Shown here: positions 35,496-44,416 of the stretch, one piece after another
Layout: every line of letters begins with the position of its first letter
How positions within the stretch are numbered: the stretch's first letter is position 1
Source of the DNA: Halopiger aswanensis
Lineage (GTDB): Archaea; Halobacteriota; Halobacteria; Halobacteriales; Natrialbaceae
Length of the DNA stretch: 64,000 nt
NCBI RefSeq assembly: GCF_003610195.1
Contig: NZ_RAPO01000002.1
Location: 620,001-684,000, forward strand
Direction: 5' to 3'
The notes under the pieces: model-generated
Database searches by the model: none
Told to the model about the DNA's origin: nothing
What the model saw: only the letters and a program-made list of their open reading frames with translations
Made by a program: the position numbers and the translations under genes

Positions 35496-36500
35496 TCACC
35501 GCTCGAGTCCGTTCGCCCACTCGAGGTCGAGCCCCTCGTGAACGGCGAACTCGAGGGCGTTGATGAGGTAGTGGGCGACGACGACCACCAGAAAGCTGCC
35601 GGAGACGACGAAGATCGCCGCGAGGACGAACCCGAGCAGCCCGGTGACGACGACGCCGACCGAGCCCTGCATGCCGTGGCCGACCGCGAACGCGAGCGAC
35701 GAGACGACCGCGAGCGCCCACGGCGAGACGCCGAAGCCGGTCGAGACGGCGCCGATGATCGCCGCCCGAAAGAGCAGTTCTTCGAAGCCCGCGATGATCG
35801 GCAGGACGCCGAGCAGGAGGACCAGCCAGCTGGCGAGCGAATCGGGCGCCAGCAACTCTCGCAGTTCTTCGTCGTGGTCGAAGCCGAGTCGCGTCGCGGC
35901 CGCCGCGCCGAGTTCGTTCGCGACGTAGAGGACGAGACCTGCGCCCGTCCCGAGCACCAGGCCCTGACGGAGGTACGGGACGGAGAATTCGATCCCCAGC
36001 GCGTCGGCCGGGACGCCCGTGTAGATTACCGCGCCGAGCAAGACGAGCGCGAACAGCCCCTGGGACAGCGCGACGTTCGCGAGCAGCATCCCCGTCGAGA
36101 GGTCGCCCGGATCGATCGCGTCGTCGCCGGGACCGCGGCTGTGTCTCCCGCTGTACGCCGAGCCGTTCTCGAGTCCCACTCGTTGGCCGCCGTTCGGGCG
36201 TTCGTCGGTTCGCCTCGAGCGATCGTCGGCTCGAGACCCCACGTTGGTATCGGCACCAGCACTGTTTTCGAACGCGTCGGCGTCGGGCAAGAGATCGGGA
36301 TCAGGCTCGTCAGCGTCGGTCGTCGCGTCGAGCCCGGAGCCGGTCGCGTCGGCATCGATACCCTCGGCACCGTCACTATCGCTACCGGAATCGGTTTGGG
36401 AATCGACGTCGGCAAACGTCGACTGCGTCAGGTGGGATAAAACGAGCAGCAAGACGAGGACGACGCCCGTGATACCGGTGAACGCCGCCCAGTCAGCCAT
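35496..36500 (-). CDS. CPBP-family intramembrane metalloprotease
   Basis: This 334-residue protein has the CPBP/CAAX-protease motifs: GFEELLFRAA (Glu-Glu and Arg), the later HG in FAVGHGMQ and the closing HYLINALEF. About seven membrane segments follow an N-terminal TM and a long acidic disordered stretch (residues about 30-120). Members cleave membrane peptides or prenylated proteins. It starts 21 bases after the LonB stop, so the two membrane-associated proteases are probably co-expressed. Confidence 0.87.
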   Translation of the reverse strand: MADWAAFTGITGVVLVLLLVLSHLTQSTFADVDSQTDSGSDSDGAEGIDADATGSGLDATTDADEPDPDLLPDADAFENSAGADTNVGSRADDRSRRTDERPNGGQRVGLENGSAYSGRHSRGPGDDAIDPGDLSTGMLLANVALSQGLFALVLLGAVIYTGVPADALGIEFSVPYLRQGLVLGTGAGLVLYVANELGAAAATRLGFDHDEELRELLAPDSLASWLVLLLGVLPIIAGFEELLFRAAIIGAVSTGFGVSPWALAVVSSLAFAVGHGMQGSVGVVVTGLLGFVLAAIFVVSGSFLVVVVAHYLINALEFAVHEGLDLEWANGLER

Positions 36501-36521
36501 TGCTATCGTTATGGCGTCGGG

Positions 36522-38729
36522 TTACTGCGGACTCGGGTTCGACCCGCTCGCGGAGCCGACGCCCTGGTTCTGTTCGAACGCGTTGCTGGTGATCGACTTG
36601 AGGCGATCGACCAGCGAGTCCTTCTTCGGTTCGCCCATCAGCGCGACGTCTAGCACTTCGCTGATGTTCGCACAGGGGATGATCTCGATCATCTCCTCGT
36701 ACTCGTCCTCGATCATCACGTCCTGCTCGTTGGCCTTCGGGATGATGACCTTGTCGCAGCCGGCCTTCGCGGCCGCCTCGATCTTGTGGGTCACGCCGCC
36801 GACCGGGAGCACGTCGCCCCGGACCGACAGCGAGCCGGTCATCGCGACCGACTGGTCGACCGGAATGTCCTCCAAGGCGGAGATGACGGCCGTCGCCACC
36901 GTGATGGAGGCGGAGTCGCCGTCGACGCCCTGTTGGCCGGCCTGGACGAACTGGATGTGGATGTCCTTCTCCGAGAGGTCGACGTCGGAGAACTTCTTGA
37001 TGATCGCCGAGACGTTCTGAACCGATTCCTCGGCCATCTCCTGCAGTTTGCCGGTGGCGATCACCTGCCCGCCGCCCTGTGCGGGGGCGATCTCGGCCAT
37101 CACGGGGAGCATGATGCCGGAGTCTTCGCCCATGACGGCGAGGCCGTTGACGCGGCCCTCGACGCCGCCTTCGTTGACCTGCAGCTCGTAGTCCTTGCGG
37201 CGCTCGATGTAGTCGTCGGCGAGCTGTTGCTCGATCGAGCGCGAGCGGTCCTTGGCCTGCAGCACGTCGTCGCGGGTGGTGTACTCGCGGTCCTCGGCGC
37301 GGGCGATGTCGCCGGCGACGCGGACCAGGCCACCGAGGCTGCGGAAGTGCAGCGTGAGGTGGTTCTTGCGGCCCGAGCGGCGTTTGGCCTCGAGGATGAC
37401 CTCCTCGACGGCGTCGTCGGTGAAGTGCGGGAGGCGCCCGTCGCGCTCGACTTCCTGAGCGACGAAGCGGGCGTACTTGCGCCGCATCTCGGGGGTGTCC
37501 TCGATGGTGTCGTCCATGTAGACCTCGTACCCGTACCCCTTGATCCGGTTGCGGAGTGCGGGGTGCATGTTCTCCATGGCGTCGAGGTTGCCGGCCGCGA
37601 TCATGACGAAGTCACAGGGGACGGGCTCGGTCTGGACCATCGCGCCCGAGGAGCGCTCGGACTGGCCCGTGATCGAGAACTCGCCTTCCTGGATCGCGGT
37701 CATCAGCTTCTGCTGCGTGCGGACGTCGAGCGTGTTGATCTCGTCGACGAACAGCACGCCCTTGTTGGCCTTGTGGATGGAGCCCGGTTCCACGCGGTCG
37801 TGGCTCGGGGTCTCCATGCCGCCGGACTGGAAGGGGTCGTGACGGACGTCGCCCAGCAGCGCGCCGGCGTGGGCGCCGGTCGCGTCCTCGAAGGGCGCGG
37901 TGCGCTGATCGCCGTTGTCGACGATCATGTTCGGCACCATCGCGTCCGTGCCGCGGGAGGTGTACCGGAAGATAAGCCAGATGATACCCGCCGCGAGGAT
38001 GCCCAGCAGGATGTTGGCGGCGAGGATCGCGTACCCGATGACGATCGCGATGATGATCCACATCAGGATCGACCGCATCTGGTTGCGCTTCCGGGCCTCT
38101 TCCTTGTGGGCGTCGATGATCTGTTCGCCCTTCCCCGCGGGAACGGTCCGAACCTTCGGCTCGTTCCCGTCGTCGGGGTTGTGGTAGACCAGCACGTCCT
38201 GCAGGTCTTCCTGGGGCAACAGCTGGCTCATTGCCTTCGCCAGCATCGACTTCCCCGTCCCCGGGGAGCCGATCATCATGACGTGACGGCGCTGCTTGGC
38301 CGCCTTAATGATAATATCTCGTGCCTCGTCCTGGCCGATGACCTGATCGACGAGTCGGTCCGGCACTTCGATGTCGTCCGTCGAGTCGATCTGGAGGCCG
38401 CCGAGCAGATCGTCCTCGGCGTTCTCCTCGTCGATCTCGACGCCGGGGTCGACGTCGACCTCGCTGCCGAGGTCGTTGACGGTCTCGACGCCGTCGTCCG
38501 TCTCGGATGCGGGTTCGTCGACCTCCGTCGCCGGGCTCACCCCGTCGACCGGGTCGTCGGCGGTCTCGGTGTCGTCGACGTCACCACGCCGACCGTCCTC
38601 CTCGAGCGACGATCGGGCTCCCTGACGCTCCGGGTCGCGTGCCTGCTCCTGGGTCTGCTCCTCGTCAGTCTCCTCGGGAGCGGATGGAGCGTCTTCGGGA
38701 GGGTCGTCAACGTTCGTATCGTTACTCAT
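36522..38729 (-). CDS. lonB: Membrane-anchored ATP-dependent LonB protease
   Basis: This 735-residue archaeal LonB starts with a 110-residue acidic disordered region. Walker A is GSPGTGKS with Lys160. Two membrane segments ([30 protein letters not shown]) lie between Walker A and Walker B, the hallmark of archaeal LonB. The protease domain holds Ser606 (GDSAS) and Lys649 (GGVTHK), 43 residues apart as in known Lon proteins. In haloarchaea LonB is essential and degrades membrane and carotenoid enzymes. Start 38729 was chosen since the N-terminal residues upstream are Pro/Gly-rich and non-conserved-looking. No intein is present. Confidence 0.95.
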   Translation of the reverse strand: MSNDTNVDDPPEDAPSAPEETDEEQTQEQARDPERQGARSSLEEDGRRGDVDDTETADDPVDGVSPATEVDEPASETDDGVETVNDLGSEVDVDPGVEIDEENAEDDLLGGLQIDSTDDIEVPDRLVDQVIGQDEARDIIIKAAKQRRHVMMIGSPGTGKSMLAKAMSQLLPQEDLQDVLVYHNPDDGNEPKVRTVPAGKGEQIIDAHKEEARKRNQMRSILMWIIIAIVIGYAILAANILLGILAAGIIWLIFRYTSRGTDAMVPNMIVDNGDQRTAPFEDATGAHAGALLGDVRHDPFQSGGMETPSHDRVEPGSIHKANKGVLFVDEINTLDVRTQQKLMTAIQEGEFSITGQSERSSGAMVQTEPVPCDFVMIAAGNLDAMENMHPALRNRIKGYGYEVYMDDTIEDTPEMRRKYARFVAQEVERDGRLPHFTDDAVEEVILEAKRRSGRKNHLTLHFRSLGGLVRVAGDIARAEDREYTTRDDVLQAKDRSRSIEQQLADDYIERRKDYELQVNEGGVEGRVNGLAVMGEDSGIMLPVMAEIAPAQGGGQVIATGKLQEMAEESVQNVSAIIKKFSDVDLSEKDIHIQFVQAGQQGVDGDSASITVATAVISALEDIPVDQSVAMTGSLSVRGDVLPVGGVTHKIEAAAKAGCDKVIIPKANEQDVMIEDEYEEMIEIIPCANISEVLDVALMGEPKKDSLVDRLKSITSNAFEQNQGVGSASGSNPSPQ

Positions 38730-38865
38730 AGAACTCTGTTCGGTACCTGTTTCGAAGGGATTGCGACTGATATACTTTCTCCATGCGGAGGATGGTGACA
38801 GTGGTGGAAACCGGCCAGTACAGCCGCCTACGAGCAGGTTTTCCGGACCCGATTTCTCGACGAAC

Positions 38866-38896
38866 TTTATACGATTAGGGCGCGACACTAAGTGTC
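38866..38896 (+). promoter_or_regulatory. Promoter with a perfect 13-base palindrome
   Basis: CGAAC followed by TTTATA (38866-38871) is a typical haloarchaeal BRE/TATA pair. At the expected start site lies GACACT-A-AGTGTC (38884-38896), perfectly symmetrical. It sits upstream of the NMN adenylyltransferase on the plus strand and 155 bases from the LonB start, so it could control either. A second TATA-like CTTAAG at 38942-38947 gives a leaderless start at 38973. Confidence 0.5.
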
Positions 38897-38972
38897 AATT
38901 GCCAGTCGTACGAGAATCACTCTCGTCCGCGACTCGCCACGCTTAAGCGCCGGGGCAAAGCAGTTCTCGGCA

Positions 38973-39491
38973 ATGACCCGCGGGTTCTACATCGGACGCT
39001 TCCAGCCGTTTCACAACGGCCACCTGAGCATGGTCGAACAGATCGCCGACGAGGTGGACGAACTCGTCCTCGGCATCGGAAGCGCCGACGACTCCCACTC
39101 CGTCCGGAATCCGTTCACCGCCGGCGAGCGGATCATGATGATCACGAAGTCGCTCGTCGATTTCGACCTCGTGACCTACGCCGTCCCGATCGAGGACCTC
39201 GACCGCAACTCGGTGTGGGTGAGCCACGTCCAGAGCATGAGTCCCGACTTCGACGTCGCCTACTCGAACAACCCGCTCGTCATCCAACTGTTCCGGGAGG
39301 CCGGCATCGAGATCCGCCAGTCGCCGATGTTCAACCGCGAGGTCCTCGAGGGTAGCGAGGTCCGCCAGCGGATGATCGACGGCGACGACTGGGAGTCGCT
39401 CGTCCCCGAGGCCGTCGCCGGCGTTATCGACGAGATCGGCGGCATCGAGCGGATTCAGATGGTCAGCAAGACGGATTCGAACGGCGACTGA
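38973..39491 (+). CDS. Nicotinamide-nucleotide adenylyltransferase
   Basis: This 172-residue archaeal NMNAT joins NMN with ATP to make NAD. The opening MTRGFYIGRFQPFHNGHLSMVEQIA contains the HxGH-type nucleotidyltransferase motif (HNGH), and ISTGERIMMI-like GERIMMITKSL follows. The second signature near the C-terminus is VREPMFNREVLEGSEVRQRMI-like (SGSEVRQRMID). ATG 38973 is preferred to in-frame starts further upstream because the family begins this way. Confidence 0.92.
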   Translation: MTRGFYIGRFQPFHNGHLSMVEQIADEVDELVLGIGSADDSHSVRNPFTAGERIMMITKSLVDFDLVTYAVPIEDLDRNSVWVSHVQSMSPDFDVAYSNNPLVIQLFREAGIEIRQSPMFNREVLEGSEVRQRMIDGDDWESLVPEAVAGVIDEIGGIERIQMVSKTDSNGD

Positions 39492-39575
39492 CGCCCGGTT
39501 CGCCCGGCCGTTTCTCCGACCGTCGTCTCGAGCGCAAACGCGCCGACTTTCAATCCTGACGCCGTACAGCCGCCC

Positions 39576-40445
39576 ATGATTACGATCGCGTCGGACTTCG
39601 GGACCCCGTACCCGGCGGCGATGAAGGGCGTAATCCTCCAGCGAACCGACACCCGGCTGGTCGATATCGCCCACGACTTCCCCCGACAGGACGTCCGAGC
39701 CGCCGCCTTCTGGCTCCGCGAAGTACTCCCGTACTACCCGCCGGCGACGCACCTCGTCGTCGTCGACCCCGGCGTCGGCACCGATCGTGATGCCGTCGTC
39801 CTCCGCGCCGGCGACCACGCGCTCGTCGGCCCCGACAACGGCGTCCTCCGCCCAGTTGCGCGGGAACTCGCAGCCGACGGGCCGTTCGAGGCGTACGTCA
39901 TCGATGACGCCGAAATCGGACCGATCGAGCCGACGACCGGGGCGTCGGCACCGTCAGCGCCGTCGGCGATCGGGAGCGGTTCGGGTGAGGGCGACGGGGA
40001 CGGCGACGGCGAGGGACCCGCGAGCAACACCTTCCACGGGCGGGACGTGTTCGCCCCCGCTGCGGCTGACGTCCACGATACTGGCCGCGAAACTCTCGAG
40101 GCGCTCGACTATCTCTCGAAGGCTCCAGCCGAGAATCTCGTCGACCTCGAGTTGCCCGTCCCAACCATCTCCGACGACCGCGCCGAGGGCGAAGTGCTCG
40201 TCGTCGACGGCTTCGGGAACGTCATCACGAACGTCCCCGGCCGGTTCCTCGAGGGCCGCGATCGGATCGGCGCGAACGATGAGTCGGTCCCCGTCGGCGA
40301 GACGTTCGCCGCGGTCCCCGAAGGGGAGCAGCTTGCGACCGTCGGCAGCCACGGCTACGTCGAACTCGACGTCAATCAGGGACGGGGCGACGACGCGTTC
40401 GGAATCGAACCCGGCGATCGGGTCGTCCTCGAGGGGTTCGAGTGA
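39576..40445 (+). CDS. S-adenosylmethionine hydrolase (SAM hydroxide adenosyltransferase)
   Basis: This 289-residue member of the DUF62/chlorinase fold uses water to convert SAM to adenosine and methionine. The opening MITIASDFGTPYPAAMKGVI carries the conserved Asp, and VVDPGVGTDRDAVVLR and LVGPDNGVLRPVAREL follow, with FHGRDVFAPAAADVH in the middle. A 35-residue low-complexity insertion (SAPSAPSAIGSGSGEGDGDGDG region) sits in the central linker. It follows NMNAT by 84 bases on the same strand; both use nucleotide cofactors. Confidence 0.9.
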   Translation: MITIASDFGTPYPAAMKGVILQRTDTRLVDIAHDFPRQDVRAAAFWLREVLPYYPPATHLVVVDPGVGTDRDAVVLRAGDHALVGPDNGVLRPVARELAADGPFEAYVIDDAEIGPIEPTTGASAPSAPSAIGSGSGEGDGDGDGEGPASNTFHGRDVFAPAAADVHDTGRETLEALDYLSKAPAENLVDLELPVPTISDDRAEGEVLVVDGFGNVITNVPGRFLEGRDRIGANDESVPVGETFAAVPEGEQLATVGSHGYVELDVNQGRGDDAFGIEPGDRVVLEGFE

Positions 40446-40491
40446 TCGGGGGCCGCGAGCCCTATAGACGCAGCCTGACGGCGATAGCTGG

Positions 40492-40893
40492 TTAGCTGAA
40501 CCGCCGAGGATCGGACTCGCGATCGGATGCGGGTTCCGACGCGGCGCTGGGGTCCGGGTCGATCACGATCTCGCCGTCGCCGTGGATCGTCACGCCACAC
40601 TGTGAGAAGGTAAACGACACCGTGCCGTTCCCGACTCGCGGTTCATCCGCGCGCCAGTTAGCGAACAGCGAGTTCAGCGCATCGGGATCGACGCACTCCG
40701 AGAGGGGCTCGAGGTCGTCCGGTTCGACGCCGAGTACCGACGACACCGTCAGCAACAGCGCCGTACTCACCGGTTCGTAGGCGTCCGCATCGCACCGTGT
40801 ATGGTACGTCCCGCGGTCGGGGTCGTAGTAGACCGTCCGTTCGGTGGTATCGCCGACCGGCGTCGGTCGATCCGGCGGAGTAGTCCCGGACAT
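40492..40893 (-). CDS. HalOD1 output-domain protein
   Basis: This 133-residue protein has a HalOD1 domain, a haloarchaeal output domain often linked to sensory systems. The core is VSTALLLTVSSVLGVEPDDLEPLSECVDPDALNSLF, followed by the strand-rich VGNGTVSFTFSQCGVTIHGDGEIVIDP. It stands alone with an acidic N-terminus and a C-terminal acidic tail. A small inverted repeat TGTTA-GCACT-TAACA at 40910-40924 overlaps a minus-strand TATA-like TTAAGT about 30 bases before the start. Confidence 0.8.
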   Translation of the reverse strand: MSGTTPPDRPTPVGDTTERTVYYDPDRGTYHTRCDADAYEPVSTALLLTVSSVLGVEPDDLEPLSECVDPDALNSLFANWRADEPRVGNGTVSFTFSQCGVTIHGDGEIVIDPDPSAASEPASDRESDPRRFS

Positions 40894-40909
40894 AGTCGAA
40901 GCTATCGGA

Positions 40910-40924
40910 TGTTAGCACTTAACA
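40910..40924 (-). promoter_or_regulatory. Inverted repeat at the HalOD1 promoter
   Basis: TGTTA and TAACA with a five-base spacer overlap the TATA-like element of the HalOD1 gene. It is a possible operator; short repeats of this size also occur by chance. Confidence 0.3.
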
Positions 40925-41006
40925 CTGATGGCCATTGTGATAGATTCGGCACTGCCGACGGGCGACGTACGGCAAAGAAAACGAACGAAAACGGGTAACA
41001 GCGACG

Positions 41007-42584
41007 TTACTCGGCGGCGATGACGTCGTCGATACGAGCGATCATCGTCGCGGCCTCGGTGGCGCTCTCGACGGCCTCGCGCTTGACGTCGGCGGGGTCG
41101 ACGACGCCGTGTTCGAACGGATCGTCGATCGTGACGTCCTCGCCGCTGGTGATCAGGCCGGCGCGACCCTCGGACTCGTGGGCGGCACGGAGGTCCACGA
41201 GCGCGTCGATCGGGTCCTGGCCGGTGTTGGCGGCCAGCGTGCGCGGGATGACGTCGAGCGCGTCGGCGAAGGCGTTGACGGCCAGCTGCTTGCGACCCTC
41301 GATGCCGGCGGCCTCCTCGCGGATCTTGTCCGCGATGGCGATCTCGGTCGCGCCGGCGCCGGGGACGACCTCGCCGGAGTCGAGCGCGGTCGCGACGACG
41401 TCGAGCGCGTCACCGATCGCGCGCTCGAGTTCGTCGACGACGTGCTCGGTGCCGCCGCGGACGAAGACCGTGACGGACTCGGCGGCCGCGCCGCCCTCGA
41501 CGAACGCGAGTTCGTCGTCGCCGAAGGAGTCGGTGCGGATGCGCTCGGCCTCGCCGAAGTCGGCTTCCTCGAGGTCCTCGAGGGCGCCGACGCGGGTGGC
41601 GCCGGTCGCGGAGACGATCTGCTTGGCGTCGCTGTCGCCGAGGTCGTCGAAGACGAGGACGCCCTCCTTGGCGAGCGCGTTGGCCACGCGGTCGGCGACG
41701 TCGTCGGTCGTGAAGACGACGTCGGCGCCGCTGTCGACGATGGTCTCGGCGTAGCCCTGGAGTTCGCTCTCCTCGGCGTCGATGGCGGCGTTGAGCTGGT
41801 CGATCGAGTCGATGGCGTACTCGGCGTCGACCTCGCCGGTGCGGACGTCGAGTTCGACGTCGAGGACGGCGATCGAGGCGTCCTCGACTTCGGTCGGCAT
41901 GGCGTCGTGGGCGGGCTCCTCGTCGACGACGATGCCGGGGACCAGTTCGGTCGCGTTCGAGGACGCGCCGAGCTGGGTGTGGACGTTGATGTTATCGCGC
42001 TGGACGCCCGCGTCGGTGTCGACGTGGCGGACGGCCTCGACGACCGTCTCGGCCAGCGAGCGGGCGGTCAGGCCGCCGGTCCCCTTGCCGGTCATGCTGG
42101 ATTCGGCGACCTGCGTAAGGATCTCGTCGTCGACCTCGGCCTCCTGTACCTGCTCGTCGATGGCCTCGAGGGCGATCTCGGCGGCCTCGTGGTAGCCCTC
42201 GACGATGGTGGTCGCATGGACGTCCTGCTCGATTAGGTCCTCGGCTTCGCCGAGCAGGTTGCCAGCGATCACGGCCGCGGTCGTCGTGCCGTCGCCGACT
42301 TCCTCTTCCTGGGATTCGGCGACTTCGACGATCATCTGGGCCGCGGGGTGCTCGATGTCCATCTCCTCGAGGATGGTCGCGCCGTCGTTGGTGATGACGA
42401 CGTCCCCGCCGGAGTCGACGAGCATCTTGTCCATCCCGCGGGGGCCGAGGGTCGTCCGGACCGACTCGGCGACCGCCTTGCCGGCCATGATGTTGGACGA
42501 CTGGGCGTCGCGGCCCTGCGTTCGCTGGCTGTCCTCGCTCATGATAAACATAGGCTGTCCGCCCATGCGTCGCTGTTGTGCCAT
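41007..42584 (-). CDS. Thermosome subunit (CCT3-like)
   Basis: This 525-residue group II chaperonin subunit folds proteins in the cytoplasm in an ATP-driven ring. The N-terminal stretch [43 protein letters not shown] and the GDGTTTAAV nucleotide motif are intact. The C-terminus ends at [10 protein letters not shown] without the Gly/Met-rich tail of CCT1/CCT2, so it resembles Haloferax CCT3. Start 42584 is preferred because the preceding frame is antisense to the amidohydrolase gene. A promoter with heat-shock-type BRE/TATA lies at 42620-42636. Confidence 0.94.
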   Translation of the reverse strand: MAQQRRMGGQPMFIMSEDSQRTQGRDAQSSNIMAGKAVAESVRTTLGPRGMDKMLVDSGGDVVITNDGATILEEMDIEHPAAQMIVEVAESQEEEVGDGTTTAAVIAGNLLGEAEDLIEQDVHATTIVEGYHEAAEIALEAIDEQVQEAEVDDEILTQVAESSMTGKGTGGLTARSLAETVVEAVRHVDTDAGVQRDNINVHTQLGASSNATELVPGIVVDEEPAHDAMPTEVEDASIAVLDVELDVRTGEVDAEYAIDSIDQLNAAIDAEESELQGYAETIVDSGADVVFTTDDVADRVANALAKEGVLVFDDLGDSDAKQIVSATGATRVGALEDLEEADFGEAERIRTDSFGDDELAFVEGGAAAESVTVFVRGGTEHVVDELERAIGDALDVVATALDSGEVVPGAGATEIAIADKIREEAAGIEGRKQLAVNAFADALDVIPRTLAANTGQDPIDALVDLRAAHESEGRAGLITSGEDVTIDDPFEHGVVDPADVKREAVESATEAATMIARIDDVIAAE

Positions 42585-42619
42585 AGTTGAATCCTCACTA
42601 CCTATGTCACCAGCACTTC

Positions 42620-42636
42620 TATATAAACGTTTCCCT
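42620..42636 (-). promoter_or_regulatory. Promoter of the thermosome gene
   Basis: Read on the minus strand, GGGAAACGT is followed by TTTATATA. This is a strong haloarchaeal BRE plus TATA pair lying about 40 bases before the start codon, with a short leader of about 14 bases. Haloarchaeal cct genes have closely similar heat-inducible promoters. Confidence 0.6.
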
Positions 42637-42743
42637 AGCGCCACCGCTCCGTCTGGCGATTGCGGTGTGAACCGTCGCCACACCACTGCACGGCGGCGAA
42701 GCCGGTAGCAAAATATGGGTCGCGTCCGAAGCGTGGAGTGGGA

Positions 42744-43583
42744 ATGCTGGAGTTGGAACACGGGTTTCGGGTCGTCGACGTCTACGCCCGGCTCGAGCCG
42801 GACGACGGGGACGGGGATGGGGCCCCGCGCGGCTACACGATCACGCCCGATCGACTCGAACGGGAGATGCACCAGGCGGGAATCACCAGATCGATCGTCT
42901 TTCCGCCCGCGTCGGCGGAGACGAGCTACCTCGCGTCGAACAACGGCGTCGCGCGCCGCAGCGTCGACCGGCCGTTCGTCGCCTTCGCCCGAATCAACGG
43001 GACGCGACGACCGGAGGGGAGCCCGACCGGTCGCCTCCGGAACGCGGTCAGCCGGCGGAAGGAGTACCACACGTCGCCCGGCGACGTCGAGAAGTACGCC
43101 TACGACGACCGGTTCCACGGCTTCGTCTTCGATCCGACGGTCGACGACTACCCGGACGAGGACGTGCTCGACGTTCTCGAGGACGTCGGGCTGCCGCTTT
43201 TGGTCCGAGCCGGCGTCGACGCCCCGCCCGCGGAACTCGCCGAGATGCTGCTCGGGCGGTCGTTCCCGGTCGTCGTCGCCCACTTCGGCGGCCACCCGCT
43301 CGACCGGTCGCTGATGCACGAGATGATCGACCTGCTCGACGAGTACGACGACTGCTACCTCGAGACGAGTTTCGTCCGCTACCGCGACCTGCTCGAGCGG
43401 GCGGTCCTCGAGCATCCGGACCGCGTCTTCTTCGGCAGCGGCGCGCCGGCTTGCCACCCGAACGTGGCCGTCATGGAAATTCTGACGCTGGACGTTTCAG
43501 AGGACATGCTGCGGCGCGTTTTCTCGAAGAACGCCTGCCGCGTGATCGACGCGCTCGAGTCCGACGTGCAGCTTCGGGTGTGA
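42744..43583 (+). CDS. Amidohydrolase-family (metal-dependent hydrolase-like) protein
   Basis: This 279-residue protein resembles a TIM-barrel amidohydrolase of the ACMSD/amidohydrolase_2 type. Clear elements are RLEREMHQAGITRSIVFPPA, FVFDPTVDDYPDEDVLDVLEDVGLPLLVRAGVDAPP, VVAHFGGHPLDRSLMHEMIDLLDEYDDCYLETS and a late FGSGAPACHP. The typical N-terminal HxH metal site is missing (VVDVYARLE where DxHxH is expected), so catalysis may be altered or absent. It is divergent from the thermosome gene. Confidence 0.72.
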   Translation: MLELEHGFRVVDVYARLEPDDGDGDGAPRGYTITPDRLEREMHQAGITRSIVFPPASAETSYLASNNGVARRSVDRPFVAFARINGTRRPEGSPTGRLRNAVSRRKEYHTSPGDVEKYAYDDRFHGFVFDPTVDDYPDEDVLDVLEDVGLPLLVRAGVDAPPAELAEMLLGRSFPVVVAHFGGHPLDRSLMHEMIDLLDEYDDCYLETSFVRYRDLLERAVLEHPDRVFFGSGAPACHPNVAVMEILTLDVSEDMLRRVFSKNACRVIDALESDVQLRV

Positions 43584-43626
43584 GCCGTTGAGTACGCGGA
43601 CCGGTTTTGGGATCGCCGTCCGATCG

Positions 43627-44280
43627 CTACGAGAAGGGCCCGATCGAGCGATCGTACTCGAGGACGGCGTACCCCTGCGCTTCGTACGCCGCCTGCTGGT
43701 AGCGAACGGCAGCGATCGTCTGGGGTAGCCGATTGAGCGGGAACCGACGATTCGACTCGACCGAGACCGTCACGTGCGTCGCGCCGTCCCGTTCCTCGAG
43801 CGCGACCGAATACGTCCCCCACGGTCGGCCGGCTTCCGCAACTTCGATCTCGAGATCGACGTCCGGATCGTCCGAAACGGTTCGGGTTTCGACCGTCATC
43901 GTAACGGATCGGAGGCCGAACAGATACGATATTTCGTAGTCGGTGCCGTCATCGGTCGAGCGAACGGTGTCGGCGAGTCCCCACTGAAAGGGAAGGATCG
44001 GCGGCGTCTCCCCCTCGAAATCGCGTCGAACCGTCTCGAGATCGGCGTCCGTTTGCAGGTGAAGCGTCCCGGAGGTGGTCGAAAGCGGCAGGAGGAGAGC
44101 GACGAGTGCGCCGAGCGAGAGGCCCAGGGCGACGAGGTACGGGAGCGCGGCGAACGCGGCCAGAACGGCGACGACCGAGACGGCGGCGACGCTCACCTTC
44201 AGTATCCGCTGGGTCCGTTCGTATCGCCGGACGATCGAATCGACGGAAGCCGAATCGCTCGGACTCGTGGCGGAGGGCAT
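43627..44280 (-). CDS. Hypothetical membrane-anchored protein with SRPBCC-like domain
   Basis: This 217-residue protein has two hydrophobic stretches (about residues 27-47 and 49-66). A soluble beta-rich domain follows (LHLQTDADLETVRRDFEGETPPILPFQWG, then YEISYLFGLRSVTMTVETRTV, and VTVSVESNRRFPLNRLPQTIAAVRYQQAAYEAQGYAVLEYD), a pattern suggesting an SRPBCC/polyketide-cyclase-like fold. ATG 44280 was chosen over 44307. It is transcribed on the same strand as and just downstream of the nitric oxide reductase gene, separated by 136 bases. Function unknown. Confidence 0.6.
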   Translation of the reverse strand: MPSATSPSDSASVDSIVRRYERTQRILKVSVAAVSVVAVLAAFAALPYLVALGLSLGALVALLLPLSTTSGTLHLQTDADLETVRRDFEGETPPILPFQWGLADTVRSTDDGTDYEISYLFGLRSVTMTVETRTVSDDPDVDLEIEVAEAGRPWGTYSVALEERDGATHVTVSVESNRRFPLNRLPQTIAAVRYQQAAYEAQGYAVLEYDRSIGPFS

Positions 44281-44416
44281 ACTACCGACGTGATAGAACG
44301 AAATCATAAGCCTGCCGAACCGTCGCAGCACCCGATTGCACGCGTGCCGCCGGTTGGGACCGCCGACGGTCGGACCCCCGACACCAGGGGCCGCCGAGAC
44401 CGGAGGCGGCCGGCTG

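Noticed and set aside
36522-38729. Possible intein in LonB
   Set aside because: The protein length and motif spacing fit a normal LonB (735 residues; 43 residues between Ser and Lys), leaving no room for an insertion.
36786-38798. 670-residue open frame antisense to LonB
   Set aside because: It lies fully opposite a well-supported protease gene and has no family motif. Its composition follows from the high GC third-position bias of the real gene.
41109-42236. 375-residue plus-strand open frame opposite the thermosome gene
   Set aside because: It is a reverse-strand shadow of the chaperonin; Gly/Val/Asp repeats only.
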